64,000 bases of DNA from Halomonas litopenaei (GTDB taxonomy: Bacteria > Pseudomonadota > Gammaproteobacteria > Pseudomonadales > Halomonadaceae). Of the stretch, positions 1-8,203 are shown in pieces. The DNA is taken from positions 186,001 through 250,000 of the forward strand of contig NZ_JAEKJT010000003.1 in the NCBI RefSeq assembly GCF_017303055.1. The letters run 5' to 3'. Numbering within the stretch: the first letter of the stretch is position 1; every line of letters begins with the position of its first letter. The notes under the pieces are model-generated. The model was not told the origin of the DNA, did no database searches, and worked only from the letters and a program-made list of their open reading frames with translations. The translations under genes were made by a program, and so were the position numbers.

Positions 1-248
1 AAGGCGGCAAGCTCGATGTGCAGGCACTGTTTTCCGCCAAGCAGGGCGATGCCTATACCTACACCAACGGTTGGAACCTGCGGGCCGTGGCCGCCTTCGC
101 ATTGGCCGCGGTGTTTTCTCTGGCGACGGTGATCGTTCCTGCCCTGCAAGGACTTGCAGGTTTTGGCTGGATGATGGGCGCCGCCCTCGGGGGCGTGCTG
201 TATTTTGCCCTGATGCACCAGTACCGGGTCCCGCAACCGGCTCACTAG
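1..248 (+). CDS. NCS1-family nucleobase:cation symporter, C-terminal end only
   Basis: This is the 3' end of a membrane transporter that enters from the left edge, so its start is outside the window. The visible part reads GGKLDVQALFS, then an aromatic stretch (AYTYTNGWN) followed by two hydrophobic segments and a short polar tail. The 'GG-x-LD-ALFS...Y-NGWN-RA' pattern is typical of the end of NCS1 permeases for cytosine, allantoin, uracil or hydantoin. Such symporters bring nucleobases or their breakdown products across the inner membrane with Na+ or H+. The urate catabolic genes a few kb downstream make a purine or allantoin substrate plausible, but this is inference. Only about 80 residues are visible, so the substrate cannot be assigned. 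Confidence 0.7.
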   Translation, partial: GGKLDVQALFSAKQGDAYTYTNGWNLRAVAAFALAAVFSLATVIVPALQGLAGFGWMMGAALGGVLYFALMHQYRVPQPAH

Positions 249-501
249 GCGACCAAGACGATGACACCATGCCCTTCCCGGCCTGGCCCGGGGAGGGCCT
301 GCTGTGCACGTACTTCCTCCTCCCCAAAGACGTAAGCTCCTGCCTACTATCTCTACCCGCACGACCAACCCCTTCCCCAGCCTGCACGACAAAGCACACA
401 ACGCAGCCAAGATGACATCTCGCTGTCATCGCCTCTGCCCATTGTCATCCTCACGCCCTGCCGTCCCACGAGCAAGGCATGCCCACCTCAGAGGATGCAC
501 A

Positions 502-2109
502 ATGACCACCCCTTCCCCCTCGCTATCGGTTCCTGCGGGGCTTCGCCCATCAGGGCTGAGCCTGGCCTTTGCGGTACTTCTCTTCGCTACCGTCGGCTAC
601 TTTCTGTTCTGGGGCTTCGGCTACACCCAGGGCCACTTTCCGCTGGTATTCACCCTGGCCACCCTGTTCGGGGTGTTCATGGCCTTCAATATCGGCGGCA
701 ATGATGTGGCCAATTCCTTCGGCACCAGCGTCGGCGCAGGAACCTTGTCGATCAAGCAGGCCTTGCTGGTGGCGGCGGTGTTCGAGGTCAGCGGTGCGGT
801 CATCGCAGGCGGAGAGGTCACCGATACGATCCGCAAGGGCATCGTCGATCTGTCGGGCATGACGGTCGCGCCGATGGACTTCATCTTCATCATGATGTCG
901 GCACTGGTAGCCGCCGCCCTGTGGCTACTGTTTGCCAGCAAGAAAGGCTATCCGGTCTCCACCACCCATTCGATCATCGGTGCCATTGTGGGCTCGTCCA
1001 TCGTGCTCGGAACCATGACCCCAGGGGTCGACAGCCTTGGCCTGGTGCAGTGGGGCAAGATCTGGCAGATCGCTATCTCCTGGGTGCTGTCACCGGTGCT
1101 GGGGGGACTGATGTCATATGCGCTGTTCAGCATGATCAGGAAACACATCCTCAACTATAACGATGAGGCGGAGCAGCGTCTGAAGGCGATCAAGCGCGAG
1201 AAATACGAGAATGATCGTCGCCATAAGGAGGCCTTCGAGCGCCTGTCAGAGATCCAGAAGATTTCCTATACCCATGCCATGACCCGGGACGTTCAGGTCT
1301 ACCATGACCAGGACTACCAGGATGATGAGCGTGCCGAATTCGAGTCAGACTACTTCAAGGAGCTCAAGCGGATCGAGCGCCAGCGCGAGGATATCGATGC
1401 CCATCGTGCCCTGCAGAACTGGGTGCCCCTGGTCGCCGCCGGCGGAGCCATGATCATCTCGGCCATGCTGCTGTTCAAGGGCTTCAAGCATCTCGACCTG
1501 GGACTGACGACGCTTAATAACTACCTGATCATGGGCATGATCGGTGCCGTGGTATGGATGGCCACGTTTATCTTTGCCGAGACGCTCAAGGGCACCTCGC
1601 TGTCCCGCTCGACCTTCCTGATGTTCAGCTGGATGCAGGTCTTTACCGCGGCGGGGTTTGCCTTTAGCCATGGCTCCAACGATATCGCCAATGCCATCGG
1701 CCCCTTCGCCGCCATCCTTGACGTACTGCGTACTGGCGCCATTGGCGCCGAAGCGACCATCCCTCCGATCGCCATGATCACCTTCGGGGTCGCCCTTATC
1801 GTCGGTCTCTGGTTTATCGGCAAGGAGGTGATCCAGACCGTCGGACACAATCTGACCGCCATGCATCCGGCATCCGGGTTTGCGGCAGAGCTGGCGGCGG
1901 CAGGCGTCGTGATGCTGGCTTCCATCATGGGCCTGCCGGTGTCCAGTACACACATCCTGATCGGCGCGGTGCTGGGCATTGGCCTGGTCAACCATCAGAC
2001 CAACTGGCAGCTGATGAAACCCATCGGCCTGGCCTGGGTCATCACGCTACCGGCAGCAGGCCTGATCAGCGCCATCGCCTTCGTGACGCTGCGTACCCTG
2101 TTCGGCTAA
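502..2109 (+). CDS. PiT-family inorganic phosphate transporter
   Basis: This is a 535-residue integral membrane protein of the PiT family, which imports phosphate (often as a metal-phosphate complex) with H+ or Na+. Both family signatures are visible: GGNDVANS near residue 64 and [12 protein letters not shown] near residue 391. They are the inverted duplicated halves of the transporter. A long charged cytoplasmic loop (about residues 213-306, rich in Glu, Arg and Lys) separates the halves, as in the longer bacterial PiT proteins. I chose the ATG at 502 because GAGG lies at 491-494; the frame stays open upstream to 304, but that part is Pro/Arg-rich with no membrane character. A bidirectional terminator follows at 2223-2261. 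Whether it is PitA-like low-affinity uptake or Na+-linked cannot be told. Confidence 0.9.
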   Translation: MTTPSPSLSVPAGLRPSGLSLAFAVLLFATVGYFLFWGFGYTQGHFPLVFTLATLFGVFMAFNIGGNDVANSFGTSVGAGTLSIKQALLVAAVFEVSGAVIAGGEVTDTIRKGIVDLSGMTVAPMDFIFIMMSALVAAALWLLFASKKGYPVSTTHSIIGAIVGSSIVLGTMTPGVDSLGLVQWGKIWQIAISWVLSPVLGGLMSYALFSMIRKHILNYNDEAEQRLKAIKREKYENDRRHKEAFERLSEIQKISYTHAMTRDVQVYHDQDYQDDERAEFESDYFKELKRIERQREDIDAHRALQNWVPLVAAGGAMIISAMLLFKGFKHLDLGLTTLNNYLIMGMIGAVVWMATFIFAETLKGTSLSRSTFLMFSWMQVFTAAGFAFSHGSNDIANAIGPFAAILDVLRTGAIGAEATIPPIAMITFGVALIVGLWFIGKEVIQTVGHNLTAMHPASGFAAELAAAGVVMLASIMGLPVSSTHILIGAVLGIGLVNHQTNWQLMKPIGLAWVITLPAAGLISAIAFVTLRTLFG

Positions 2110-2222
2110 ACCTGTCGGCCTTTCCCAGCGGGCCACGATAGGCTGCAGGACACAATAGGTTGCAGGCCCAGCGCGAGGCGATGCGTTGGCGCTCTACAGA
2201 GTTCGATCCCGCGCTACCAACG

Positions 2223-2261
2223 AAAAGCCCCGAACCATCTGCTGATGATTCGGGGCTTTTT
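2223..2261. terminator. Bidirectional intrinsic terminator between the phosphate transporter and the GntR gene
   Basis: Perfect 12-bp arms AAAAGCCCCGAA (2223-2234) and TTCGGGGCTTTT (2249-2260) flank a 14-nt loop, with a U-tract on either strand. It sits between two convergent genes and can stop both. Confidence 0.88.
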
Positions 2262-2301
2262 GGGGTGTTGTGGCGCTATGTTGGGGCGTCGCTTGGCGGT
2301 G

Positions 2302-3036
2302 TCAGCGGGAAAAGATCTCGAACAGGTTGGGTGCTTCGTTCTCTTCTTCGACGATGGACAGGGACGCTTCGATGGCTTTCAGGTGCCGACCCATAAATGC
2401 TGCGGCGCGCTCAGCCTTGCCCTCGGCCAGGAAATTGATGAGGTCCTGATGGTCATGGGACTCACAGCCCAGGTGACCGGTGTTACCGTACACCGCCAGA
2501 ATCAGGGAGCTGCGAGAACACAGACGCTCAACGAAGTCGGCCAGTGTCCGATTGCCGGACAGCCTGGCCAGATAGGTATGAAAATCCGCCGACAGCCTGA
2601 TGGCCACGCTTTGCTGCCCAGTGCGCAGTGCATCGCGTTCACGTCGCGCCATCTCACGCAGCGTGTCGATATCAGCGCTGGTAATCCTTCTCGCAATGTC
2701 GGGCATCAGCCCGCACTCCACCATCTGGCGCGCATCGAACACGTCCTTGGCCTCGTCAGCGGTAGGACGCGTCACGCTGGCGCCGCGACGTGGCGTCAGG
2801 GTCACCAGCTCCTCCAGCGCAAGACGTTGGAGGATCTTGCGGATGCCGGTTCGGCTGACACCGAACACGTCCGACAGGGCATCCTCGCGCAGGCGGGCTC
2901 CCGGCTTCAGCCGGTGCTCGATGATGGCATCACTGATGGACCGATGAATCGCTTCATGTCGCTCGGCGCCATCACCGTTCTTGCCCTGGCGCGGCGACGA
3001 CGTGGCAGATGGCGACGCTTTTACGCGCTGATTCAT
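2302..3036 (-). CDS. GntR/FadR-type transcriptional regulator of the urate locus
   Basis: This 244-residue regulator has an N-terminal winged helix-turn-helix (about residues 27-95, with the GVSRTGIRKIL recognition helix) and a C-terminal FCD ligand-binding domain (about 100-235), so it belongs to the FadR/VanR branch of GntR. Such proteins usually repress catabolic genes until a small acid or metabolite binds. I chose the ATG at 3036 because GAGG lies 9 nt upstream; an in-frame extension to 3093 would run through the operator-like dyad at 3057-3082. It is next to and co-oriented with puuD and uraH. I therefore infer that it controls urate degradation, with the dyad as its autoregulatory site. 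The effector is unknown. Confidence 0.85.
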   Translation of the reverse strand: MNQRVKASPSATSSPRQGKNGDGAERHEAIHRSISDAIIEHRLKPGARLREDALSDVFGVSRTGIRKILQRLALEELVTLTPRRGASVTRPTADEAKDVFDARQMVECGLMPDIARRITSADIDTLREMARRERDALRTGQQSVAIRLSADFHTYLARLSGNRTLADFVERLCSRSSLILAVYGNTGHLGCESHDHQDLINFLAEGKAERAAAFMGRHLKAIEASLSIVEEENEAPNLFEIFSR

Positions 3037-3056
3037 CAGCATAGCCCTCAGAGTCA

Positions 3057-3082
3057 GTATGTCGTTATTGTATACGACATAC
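3057..3082. promoter_or_regulatory. Perfect dyad, probable GntR operator
   Basis: GTATGTCGT (3057-3065) and its exact reverse complement ACGACATAC (3074-3082) flank an 8-bp spacer. The dyad lies just upstream of the GntR start at 3036 and about 60 bp downstream of the puuD stop. The core TTGTATAC recurs at 5117-5124 upstream of uraD. The assignment to the adjacent regulator is inferred from position and symmetry. Confidence 0.6.
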
Positions 3083-3139
3083 GCCATCAACAAGAACCAT
3101 CACCACCCGCTTGCTCTCCACGCTTGCCCCCGCACGGTG

Positions 3140-4378
3140 TCACTCTCCCCAGTTGGCGATCAAGGTACGTTCGTCGTCGGTCATTTGCGTCAGATTCCCG
3201 AGTGGCATGTAGCCACTGGCGACCACTTGTTGAATCTGTGCCTTGTGTTGTTGGGTCTGAGCCTCAGTGTCCAGCGCGACACCCAAGGGAGGAGCAGAGA
3301 ACCCGGGATGAGAAGGTTGGGCCGCGTGACAACTGACGCAGCGCTCCTCCATGACCGCATGCACTCGTGCCAGAGGCGTCGCCCCTCCGTCGCTTGACGC
3401 CACCACTGAGCTGTCAGAGGAGGAAGAGGAGGCCACCGAACCACTTGCCAGCCACGGACTTCCCACTGCGAAGGCCAGCAGGATCAGCGCCACGCCAATG
3501 ATCGGATAGCCAGGCTTGTGCTGACCACTATGCATCAACACAAAATACTGACGAATCAATGCCCCGCCAAAGATCAGCAGAGCCATGATTACCCAGGCCC
3601 AGTCGTTGCTGTAGGCAAAGGAATAGTGGTTGCTGATCATCAACAGCACCACCGGCAACGTAAAGTAAGTGTTGTGGACCGAGCGCTGCTTGCCGCGCTT
3701 GCCGTCAAGCGGGTTCGGTGCCTCACCGGCCTTCATCGCTTTGACCATGCGGCGCTGGCCAGGGATGATCCAGAAGAAGACGTTGGCAGACATGGCCGTC
3801 GCCATGACGGCACCGGTCAGCAGAAATGCCGCGCGCCCCGCAAAGATATGCACGCTAAGGTAGGCCACAACCACCATCATGACGGCCACCCCCACACTCA
3901 AGAGACCATCCCGCTCCATATTGGGGCTGACACGCTTGCACATCTCGTTGTAGACCACCCAGCCACCCAGCAGGAACAGCAATGCCACGATATTGGCCTG
4001 CCACCCCGTCATGTTGGCCGCCCACTGCCATGGGCTGTTGGGGTTGACCAGATAGAAGCCGGGATTCGCCATATACAAAATGACAAACAGGGCAAAGCCT
4101 GACAGCCACGTCGTGTACGCCTTCCAGAACGACCAGTGGAGATCATCCGGCAATTTCGCCGGAGCCGTCGCATACTTCTGGTTGTGGTAGAAACCGCCAC
4201 CGTGGACGGCCCACATCTCGCCAAACACGCCCTTGCTGCGATCTTCCTCCGCCTTGGGGGTCTTCAACGAGTTGTCGAGCATGACGAAATAGATGGACTC
4301 ACCGATCCAGGCAACGGCGGCAATGACATGGAGCCAGCGCAGCATGAAGTTGCTCACGTCCAACAGATAAGATGACAT
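3140..4378 (-). CDS. puuD: Membrane urate hydroxylase with cytochrome c domain (PuuD)
   Basis: This 412-residue protein oxidises urate to 5-hydroxyisourate and passes electrons to the respiratory chain instead of making peroxide. The N-terminal ~300 residues carry about eight or nine membrane segments in the DUF989/PuuD pattern (WLHVIAAVAWIGESIYF at the start, conserved His in WAVHGGGFYH). The C-terminal periplasmic domain has a single haem-binding CVSCH (Cys347, Cys350, His351) and a likely Met ligand in SGYMPLGN. A Ser-rich linker joins the two parts. It precedes the GntR gene on the same strand and follows uraH, so the two enzymes act in sequence: PuuD makes hydroxyisourate and UraH hydrolyses it. 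This is distinct from the glutamine amidotransferase also called PuuD in putrescine breakdown. Confidence 0.92.
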   Translation of the reverse strand: MSSYLLDVSNFMLRWLHVIAAVAWIGESIYFVMLDNSLKTPKAEEDRSKGVFGEMWAVHGGGFYHNQKYATAPAKLPDDLHWSFWKAYTTWLSGFALFVILYMANPGFYLVNPNSPWQWAANMTGWQANIVALLFLLGGWVVYNEMCKRVSPNMERDGLLSVGVAVMMVVVAYLSVHIFAGRAAFLLTGAVMATAMSANVFFWIIPGQRRMVKAMKAGEAPNPLDGKRGKQRSVHNTYFTLPVVLLMISNHYSFAYSNDWAWVIMALLIFGGALIRQYFVLMHSGQHKPGYPIIGVALILLAFAVGSPWLASGSVASSSSSDSSVVASSDGGATPLARVHAVMEERCVSCHAAQPSHPGFSAPPLGVALDTEAQTQQHKAQIQQVVASGYMPLGNLTQMTDDERTLIANWGE

Positions 4379-4450
4379 AGTCCTAATCCCGGCTGTTTAT
4401 TATTGGAAAGCAGAGGGCTGCCCGAGTGCAGACACGTCGCGGCCCCTGGG

Positions 4451-4592
4451 CGAAGCGCTGCATACATCAACCGAGCAAAACAATGCGCTCGGCGCCAGCA
4501 GCTCGGTCCCCGAAGCCTCTATTCCAATGAGGTGTTCAAGCGGCGCGCAACGCAGCCATTCGCCCCGGCGAGCATGTATGCAGTGCGTTCTC
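4451..4592. repeat. Dispersed repeat family B, copy 1
   Basis: The gap between puuD and uraH is filled by a ~140-bp element with imperfect terminal inverted repeats, GAAGCGCTGCATACAT near 4452 and ATGTATGCAGTGCGTT near 4574. Its ends and interior (CCGAGC near 4471; GTTCAAGCGGCGCGCAACGC near 4532) match the element at 23834-23982. It ends at the uraH stop codon. No transposase is encoded, so it is MITE-like or an intergenic palindromic repeat. Confidence 0.7.
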
Positions 4593-4944
4593 AGCTGCCC
4601 CGGTAGGTGGAGTAGCTATAGGGCGAGAGCAGCAACGGTACATGGTAGTGCTCAGTGGCATCGGCAACCCCGAAACGCAACGGAATCCGATCGAGGAAAC
4701 GAGGCTCGCGAGCCTCGATGCCTTGAGCGCGCAGATAGTCGCCTGCGTGGAATACCAGCTCGTATTCCCCTTCGATGAGGTCACTGCCCTCTAGAATCGG
4801 ATGATCACAACGTCCGTCGTCGTTGGTGATCACATCACCCAAATGTACGCGACGGTCTCCTTCAAGGCGGAAGAGCTCGATACGAATTCCTTGGCCAGGG
4901 CGGCCAAGCGCTGTGTCCAGTACATGCGTCGTCAGGCGTCCCAT
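4591..4944 (-). CDS. uraH: 5-hydroxyisourate hydrolase (transthyretin-like)
   Basis: This 117-residue protein hydrolyses 5-hydroxyisourate, the PuuD product, to OHCU. It has the expected size and the family marks of transthyretin-related hydrolases: LTTHVLD with the active-site His near the N-terminus, and the C-terminal YRGS tetrapeptide. I chose the ATG at 4944 because GAGG lies 6 nt upstream; a GTG at 4956 overlaps that ribosome site and is less likely. It lies upstream of puuD on the same strand, separated by repeat family B copy 1. With uraD across the intergenic region it gives a complete route from urate to S-allantoin. Confidence 0.93.
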   Translation of the reverse strand: MGRLTTHVLDTALGRPGQGIRIELFRLEGDRRVHLGDVITNDDGRCDHPILEGSDLIEGEYELVFHAGDYLRAQGIEAREPRFLDRIPLRFGVADATEHYHVPLLLSPYSYSTYRGS

Positions 4945-5102
4945 CATGATCCTCACTTATGGTGGTCAGTCTTTAGGTAAACCGTCATCAGGTGGTCAGT
5001 CACGTTGGCCGCACCGATCAAGCAAGCGCAGGCCAGGACGTCAACCGGCAAGACGAAGAGACCGATATCATGGTAAACATCATTGATCGAATGTAGAGTA
5101 CA

Positions 5103-5133
5103 TTTCAAACAATTTTTTGTATACAGTTTGAAA
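5103..5133. promoter_or_regulatory. Dyad in the uraH-uraD divergent promoter region
   Basis: TTTCAAAC (5103-5110) and GTTTGAAA (5126-5133) are perfect 8-bp arms around an AT-rich spacer containing TTGTATACA (5117-5125). The site lies between divergent uraH and uraD. The shared TTGTATAC core with the dyad at 3057-3082 suggests the same GntR protein acts on both; this is inferred. Confidence 0.5.
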
Positions 5134-5235
5134 AAGCGAAGTCGCAGCGAGATCGCCGCCTCGTCTTCAGCCGCCCATCACCGGTAGCCGAGCCGACGAA
5201 CCACCCCGCTATCCTCAGATCACAGGAGCCAGCGA

Positions 5236-5754
5236 ATGCCCACCCTCAGCGAACGTCCCAGCCAGATGGACCAACAGCGTTTTGTCGATACTTACGGAGA
5301 CGTCTTCGAGCACTCACCTTGGGTGGCGGAACGCGCCTTTGCTCGGGGGCTCGCCACCAAGCACGATGACCCGGCGCAGCTAGCCCACCTCATGGGCGAG
5401 GTGCTGCTGGAGGCATCACCCGAGGAACAATTGCAGGTCATTCGCGCTCACCCCGACCTGGCGGGCAAGGCTGCCGCCGCGGGCGAGCTGACAGACGATT
5501 CCACCCGCGAACAAGCGGGAGCAGGCCTGGACCAGTGCACCCCAGAAGAACTCGCCCGATTCACCCGACTCAATGATGCCTACAAGGCACGCTTTGGCTT
5601 TCCCTTCATCATGGCGGTCAAGGGCGGCAATCGTCATACCATCCTGGCAGCCTTTGAGCAGCGACTGGACAACAGCGCCGAGCAGGAGCGCCACGAGGCC
5701 GTCATTCAAATCAACCGTATCGCTCGCTTTCGGTTGGAGGCACGAGCTCAATAG
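5236..5754 (+). CDS. uraD: OHCU decarboxylase
   Basis: This 172-residue enzyme converts 2-oxo-4-hydroxy-4-carboxy-5-ureidoimidazoline to S-allantoin, the step after UraH. The catalytic His72 lies in the conserved HPDLAGK motif. The SxxEQ-x-GAGL segment and the GFPFIMAVKG substrate-binding strand follow, all typical of the family, and the length is normal. AGGAG sits 7 nt before the ATG. It is transcribed divergently from uraH/puuD. No allantoinase or allantoicase is in the window, so allantoin must be exported or degraded by genes elsewhere. Confidence 0.93.
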   Translation: MPTLSERPSQMDQQRFVDTYGDVFEHSPWVAERAFARGLATKHDDPAQLAHLMGEVLLEASPEEQLQVIRAHPDLAGKAAAAGELTDDSTREQAGAGLDQCTPEELARFTRLNDAYKARFGFPFIMAVKGGNRHTILAAFEQRLDNSAEQERHEAVIQINRIARFRLEARAQ

Positions 5755-5852
5755 GCGTAAAAGCGGCCGTACCGGCACCGCCTGGCGATACGGGCCTCTA
5801 TTGATTCAGACCTGCGATTCAGGCCTGCGTACAGCACATGGCTCGGACCGGA

Positions 5853-5900
5853 AAAATAGCCCGCAAAATAGCCCGCAACATAGCCCGCAACATAGCTGGG
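5853..5900. repeat. Four tandem 12-bp repeats
   Basis: Units AAAATAGCCCGC, AAAATAGCCCGC, AACATAGCCCGC and AACATAGCTGGG run head to tail in the uraD-phasin gap. The period is a multiple of three, so short frames remain open through it, but I see no gene start that supports translation. Confidence 0.85.
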
Positions 5901-5940
5901 CAGATTCGCTCTGTCTGCAGCCAGGGGAGCCAGACAGAAA

Positions 5941-5968
5941 ACGGCCCGTCGTCCTTACGACGGGCCGT
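5941..5968. terminator. Perfect 12-bp hairpin, likely terminator between uraD and the phasin gene
   Basis: ACGGCCCGTCGT (5941-5952), loop CCTT, ACGACGGGCCGT (5957-5968). The stem is very stable and flanked by CAGACAGAAA and CTGTC. The U-tract is weak on both strands, so it may act as a transcript end or stability element for the convergent genes. The rest of 5755-6151 holds the 12-bp repeats and nothing else I can identify. Confidence 0.6.
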
Positions 5969-6151
5969 CTGTCGTCCTGTGGCTCTGCCAAGCAGCAGCA
6001 CGCTGTCTCGGGAGGCGACTGCGTCGTCAGCGCATTGCCGACCAGGCCATCTTCACGCCGCTCATTCTGATCAGCGCTCCGGGCTTGATCGGATCCGATG
6101 GGGCGATCAGCGCTGCGCAGCTGGCGGTATCCGATGCCTTGTCACGGCTAT

Positions 6152-6514
6152 TCAAGACTCGTCCTTGGGTACATCCAGAGCCTGGCGGGCGACCGTCTGG
6201 CACTTTTCCTGATATTCCTTGCTCAGCGTAAACAGCTCTTCGCCTTCCACTCTCAAGGTCTCACCAATGGCTGACAGCGTTTCCTGCTGTGCCTGACTGG
6301 CATTGCGAAGACTCTCAGCATCGCTGACCTCGCACCAGGTACGCGCCTGAGCGATGCCGGCCTTGACCGCCGAGTCGATGGCCTTGAAGCGCACATCGAG
6401 CATTTTCTGTGAATACTCCAGTGTCAGCAGGCTGCTTTCGCGCCAGGGGGTGAATAGCGTGTCCATGGAGGGAATCATCTTGTCGATGGACGGCATGGCC
6501 TTGTTGTTGCTCAT
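6152..6514 (-). CDS. Phasin-family protein
   Basis: This 120-residue, almost wholly helical protein has the size and amphipathic heptad-like pattern of phasins, which coat polyhydroxyalkanoate granules. The region around residues 35-100 (KAIDSAVKAGIAQARTW, then ETLSAIGETLRVEGEELF) resembles the phasin_2 domain. There is no signal peptide or membrane segment. It stands alone, with no PHA synthase or depolymerase nearby, so the PHA link rests on family resemblance only. A role as a general granule or lipid-associated stress protein is also possible. Confidence 0.7.
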   Translation of the reverse strand: MSNNKAMPSIDKMIPSMDTLFTPWRESSLLTLEYSQKMLDVRFKAIDSAVKAGIAQARTWCEVSDAESLRNASQAQQETLSAIGETLRVEGEELFTLSKEYQEKCQTVARQALDVPKDES

Positions 6515-7133
6515 TTCTGTGTCTCCCTAGGAAGTCAGCCAGCACGCCAGAACATCGGTCAGGGCGACTCATGACTCACGCTTGCGTCCGCCCAGCCAGA
6601 CAAGTGCTGCCTGTGATACATCGCGTCTTCAAACGAGCACAATTTAGTCTCGCCACATGAAGATTAGAACGCCCCATGCTGCGCCGCAACATCATATAAG
6701 ACATATACGCGGGCGCCGCCCCCCTTCGGGGCCGAGGCAGTCAGCTATGGCAGCGGCACTCAGCATCACATCGAGAGCCAGCCTCATCTGACCATAGCAA
6801 GAGGAAAGTGACGCACCGGTGACAATCCGTTATCCGAGGGCTGGCGGCCTGTATTCGTACACTTTGTAAGAAAAGACGACATCGCGTGCTCCGTTACTAT
6901 CGCGATGAAAAGCGGTGAAGCTACAGGGGTGGAGAAACACCCGAGACAGAACAAAAGACACAAGAAAACAGAAGAGTAAGACAGGCTTGCACAGTGGAAG
7001 GGAAAAACGGCAGGGAAAAAGAGCCTGAACCGGTACAAACGAAACCGTGAGGTCCTAGGGATAGGCGGCGAACAGCAGACGTATCAAGGTCTACGTCCGC
7101 CGCGTTTTACATCAGAGCTCTTCACATCAGAGC
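6515..7133. other. Gene-poor gap with a purine-rich tract
   Basis: No convincing gene lies here. The part next to the phasin start should hold its promoter. A short GC hairpin (CCCC-TTCG-GGGG near 6716-6728) is present. From about 6905 to 7050 the + strand is strongly purine-rich with many A-tracts. A 24-codon frame (6905-6979, very basic) can be read in it but has no ribosome site. The composition resembles the tract at 22160-22280. Confidence 0.5.
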
Positions 7134-7847
7134 TCAGGGCCGATATGCGCCCTCGATATCAGTGATACGCACGGCCTTGCGTCCCATGCCATCGTTGACG
7201 TCCAGCATGCGTTCCAGCCAGGCGTAAACCGGATCCGCATTGGAGACCAGGTCCGCGGTCGAGACAGTGCGGGCCCACATGAAATTCGCAAAGAGCAGGT
7301 AGTCGGCGCCAGCCGGGGCATCGCCATCCACGAAATCGCTGCCAGAGAGCTGGCCCCGCAGTGGTTCCAGGGCGGAATCCAGCTGGCTCAAGCCCTTCGC
7401 CGGCGAATGGAACTGCTCAAGCGTCATGCCCAGGCGCTTTTCCCGGGTACTGCGAAAATAGTCGCGATCCTTGGGGTGAATCGCATTCATCAGATCCATC
7501 ACGATGGTGCGCAGAATCGGCAGCTGCAGGGACCGTTCGCTGTAATGCTTGAAAAAGCGTGCTCGCGCCTGGCCCATCGAGTCGCCCAGCAAGGAAGGTG
7601 CCTCAGGGTAGGCACGATCAAGGTACTGCATGATCTCGAAGCTGTCGGTGATGACGTTATCGCCGTCCACCATCACTGGCACCTTGTCGTGATGGGAGAA
7701 CTCAAGCGCCTCCTTCTCGGTGAAACACCAGGGGCGCGTCTCCAGCTCAAGGCCCTTATGCGCTACCGCAAGCTTGGCCCGCCAGCAAAACGGAGAGAAG
7801 CGCAGCGCCTCATCGATGCCACACAGGTCATACATCACCAGAGCCAT
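7134..7847 (-). CDS. Glutathione S-transferase family protein
   Basis: This 237-residue protein has a thioredoxin-like N-terminal domain (about 1-85) with the glutathione-binding KVPVMVDGD and DSFEIMQYLD segments, and an all-helical C-terminal domain. The N-terminal FSPFCWRAKLA places a Ser/Cys active-site motif where bacterial beta-etherase-like (LigE-type) and related GSTs have theirs. The likely role is glutathione conjugation or reductive ether/dehalogenation chemistry on an unknown substrate. It is monocistronic, facing away from the lactate permease. The substrate cannot be inferred. Confidence 0.85.
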   Translation of the reverse strand: MALVMYDLCGIDEALRFSPFCWRAKLAVAHKGLELETRPWCFTEKEALEFSHHDKVPVMVDGDNVITDSFEIMQYLDRAYPEAPSLLGDSMGQARARFFKHYSERSLQLPILRTIVMDLMNAIHPKDRDYFRSTREKRLGMTLEQFHSPAKGLSQLDSALEPLRGQLSGSDFVDGDAPAGADYLLFANFMWARTVSTADLVSNADPVYAWLERMLDVNDGMGRKAVRITDIEGAYRP

Positions 7848-8060
7848 GCCAAATACCCCATTTCAACAAAGTGTCCGCTGATAGTGCCATCCCCCACCAC
7901 CGTCGCCAACGCTTGCGATGCAGGAATATCGACATTTTGCTGTCCATTAGTCTAACAATCTTGCCCGTTCGACAGCGGGAACAGGCTGAGCTGAAGACTC
8001 TAAACTATTGTAAATAAATGCTTAACTCGTTAAATCCAAAAACAACTCAGCATTCTCATT

Positions 8061-8073
8061 TTGGTCTGACCAA
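8061..8073. promoter_or_regulatory. FadR-subfamily operator upstream of the lactate/glycolate permease
   Basis: TTGGTCTGACCAA is a perfect 6+1+6 palindrome with the TGGTCnGACCA core known for FadR/PdhR/LldR-type GntR regulators. It lies 130 bp before the permease start. A near-identical core (CTGGTCAGACCAG) occurs at 24932-24944 in the glcC-glcD gap, so GlcC may control both. The rest of 7848-8203 is AT-rich promoter-like sequence without a gene. Confidence 0.6.
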
Positions 8074-8203
8074 TATCCCAGAGCTAGATCAACGTCGTGA
8101 GTCAGCTTATCGTGCCGCCTTGTCCGAACCTTAGGTCGAGATGCGACCGGCACGTCATACAACGGCAATTACAAACAAGGACACGACAAGAGACCCCAAC
8201 ACC

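Noticed and set aside
423..448. CTGTCAT and TTGTCAT before the phosphate transporter as a Pho box
   Set aside because: The 19-bp spacing does not fit the 11-bp repeat of PhoB sites.
2245..3336. 363-codon + strand frame over the GntR gene
   Set aside because: It overlaps a clear GntR/FCD gene on the other strand and starts in the terminator hairpin.
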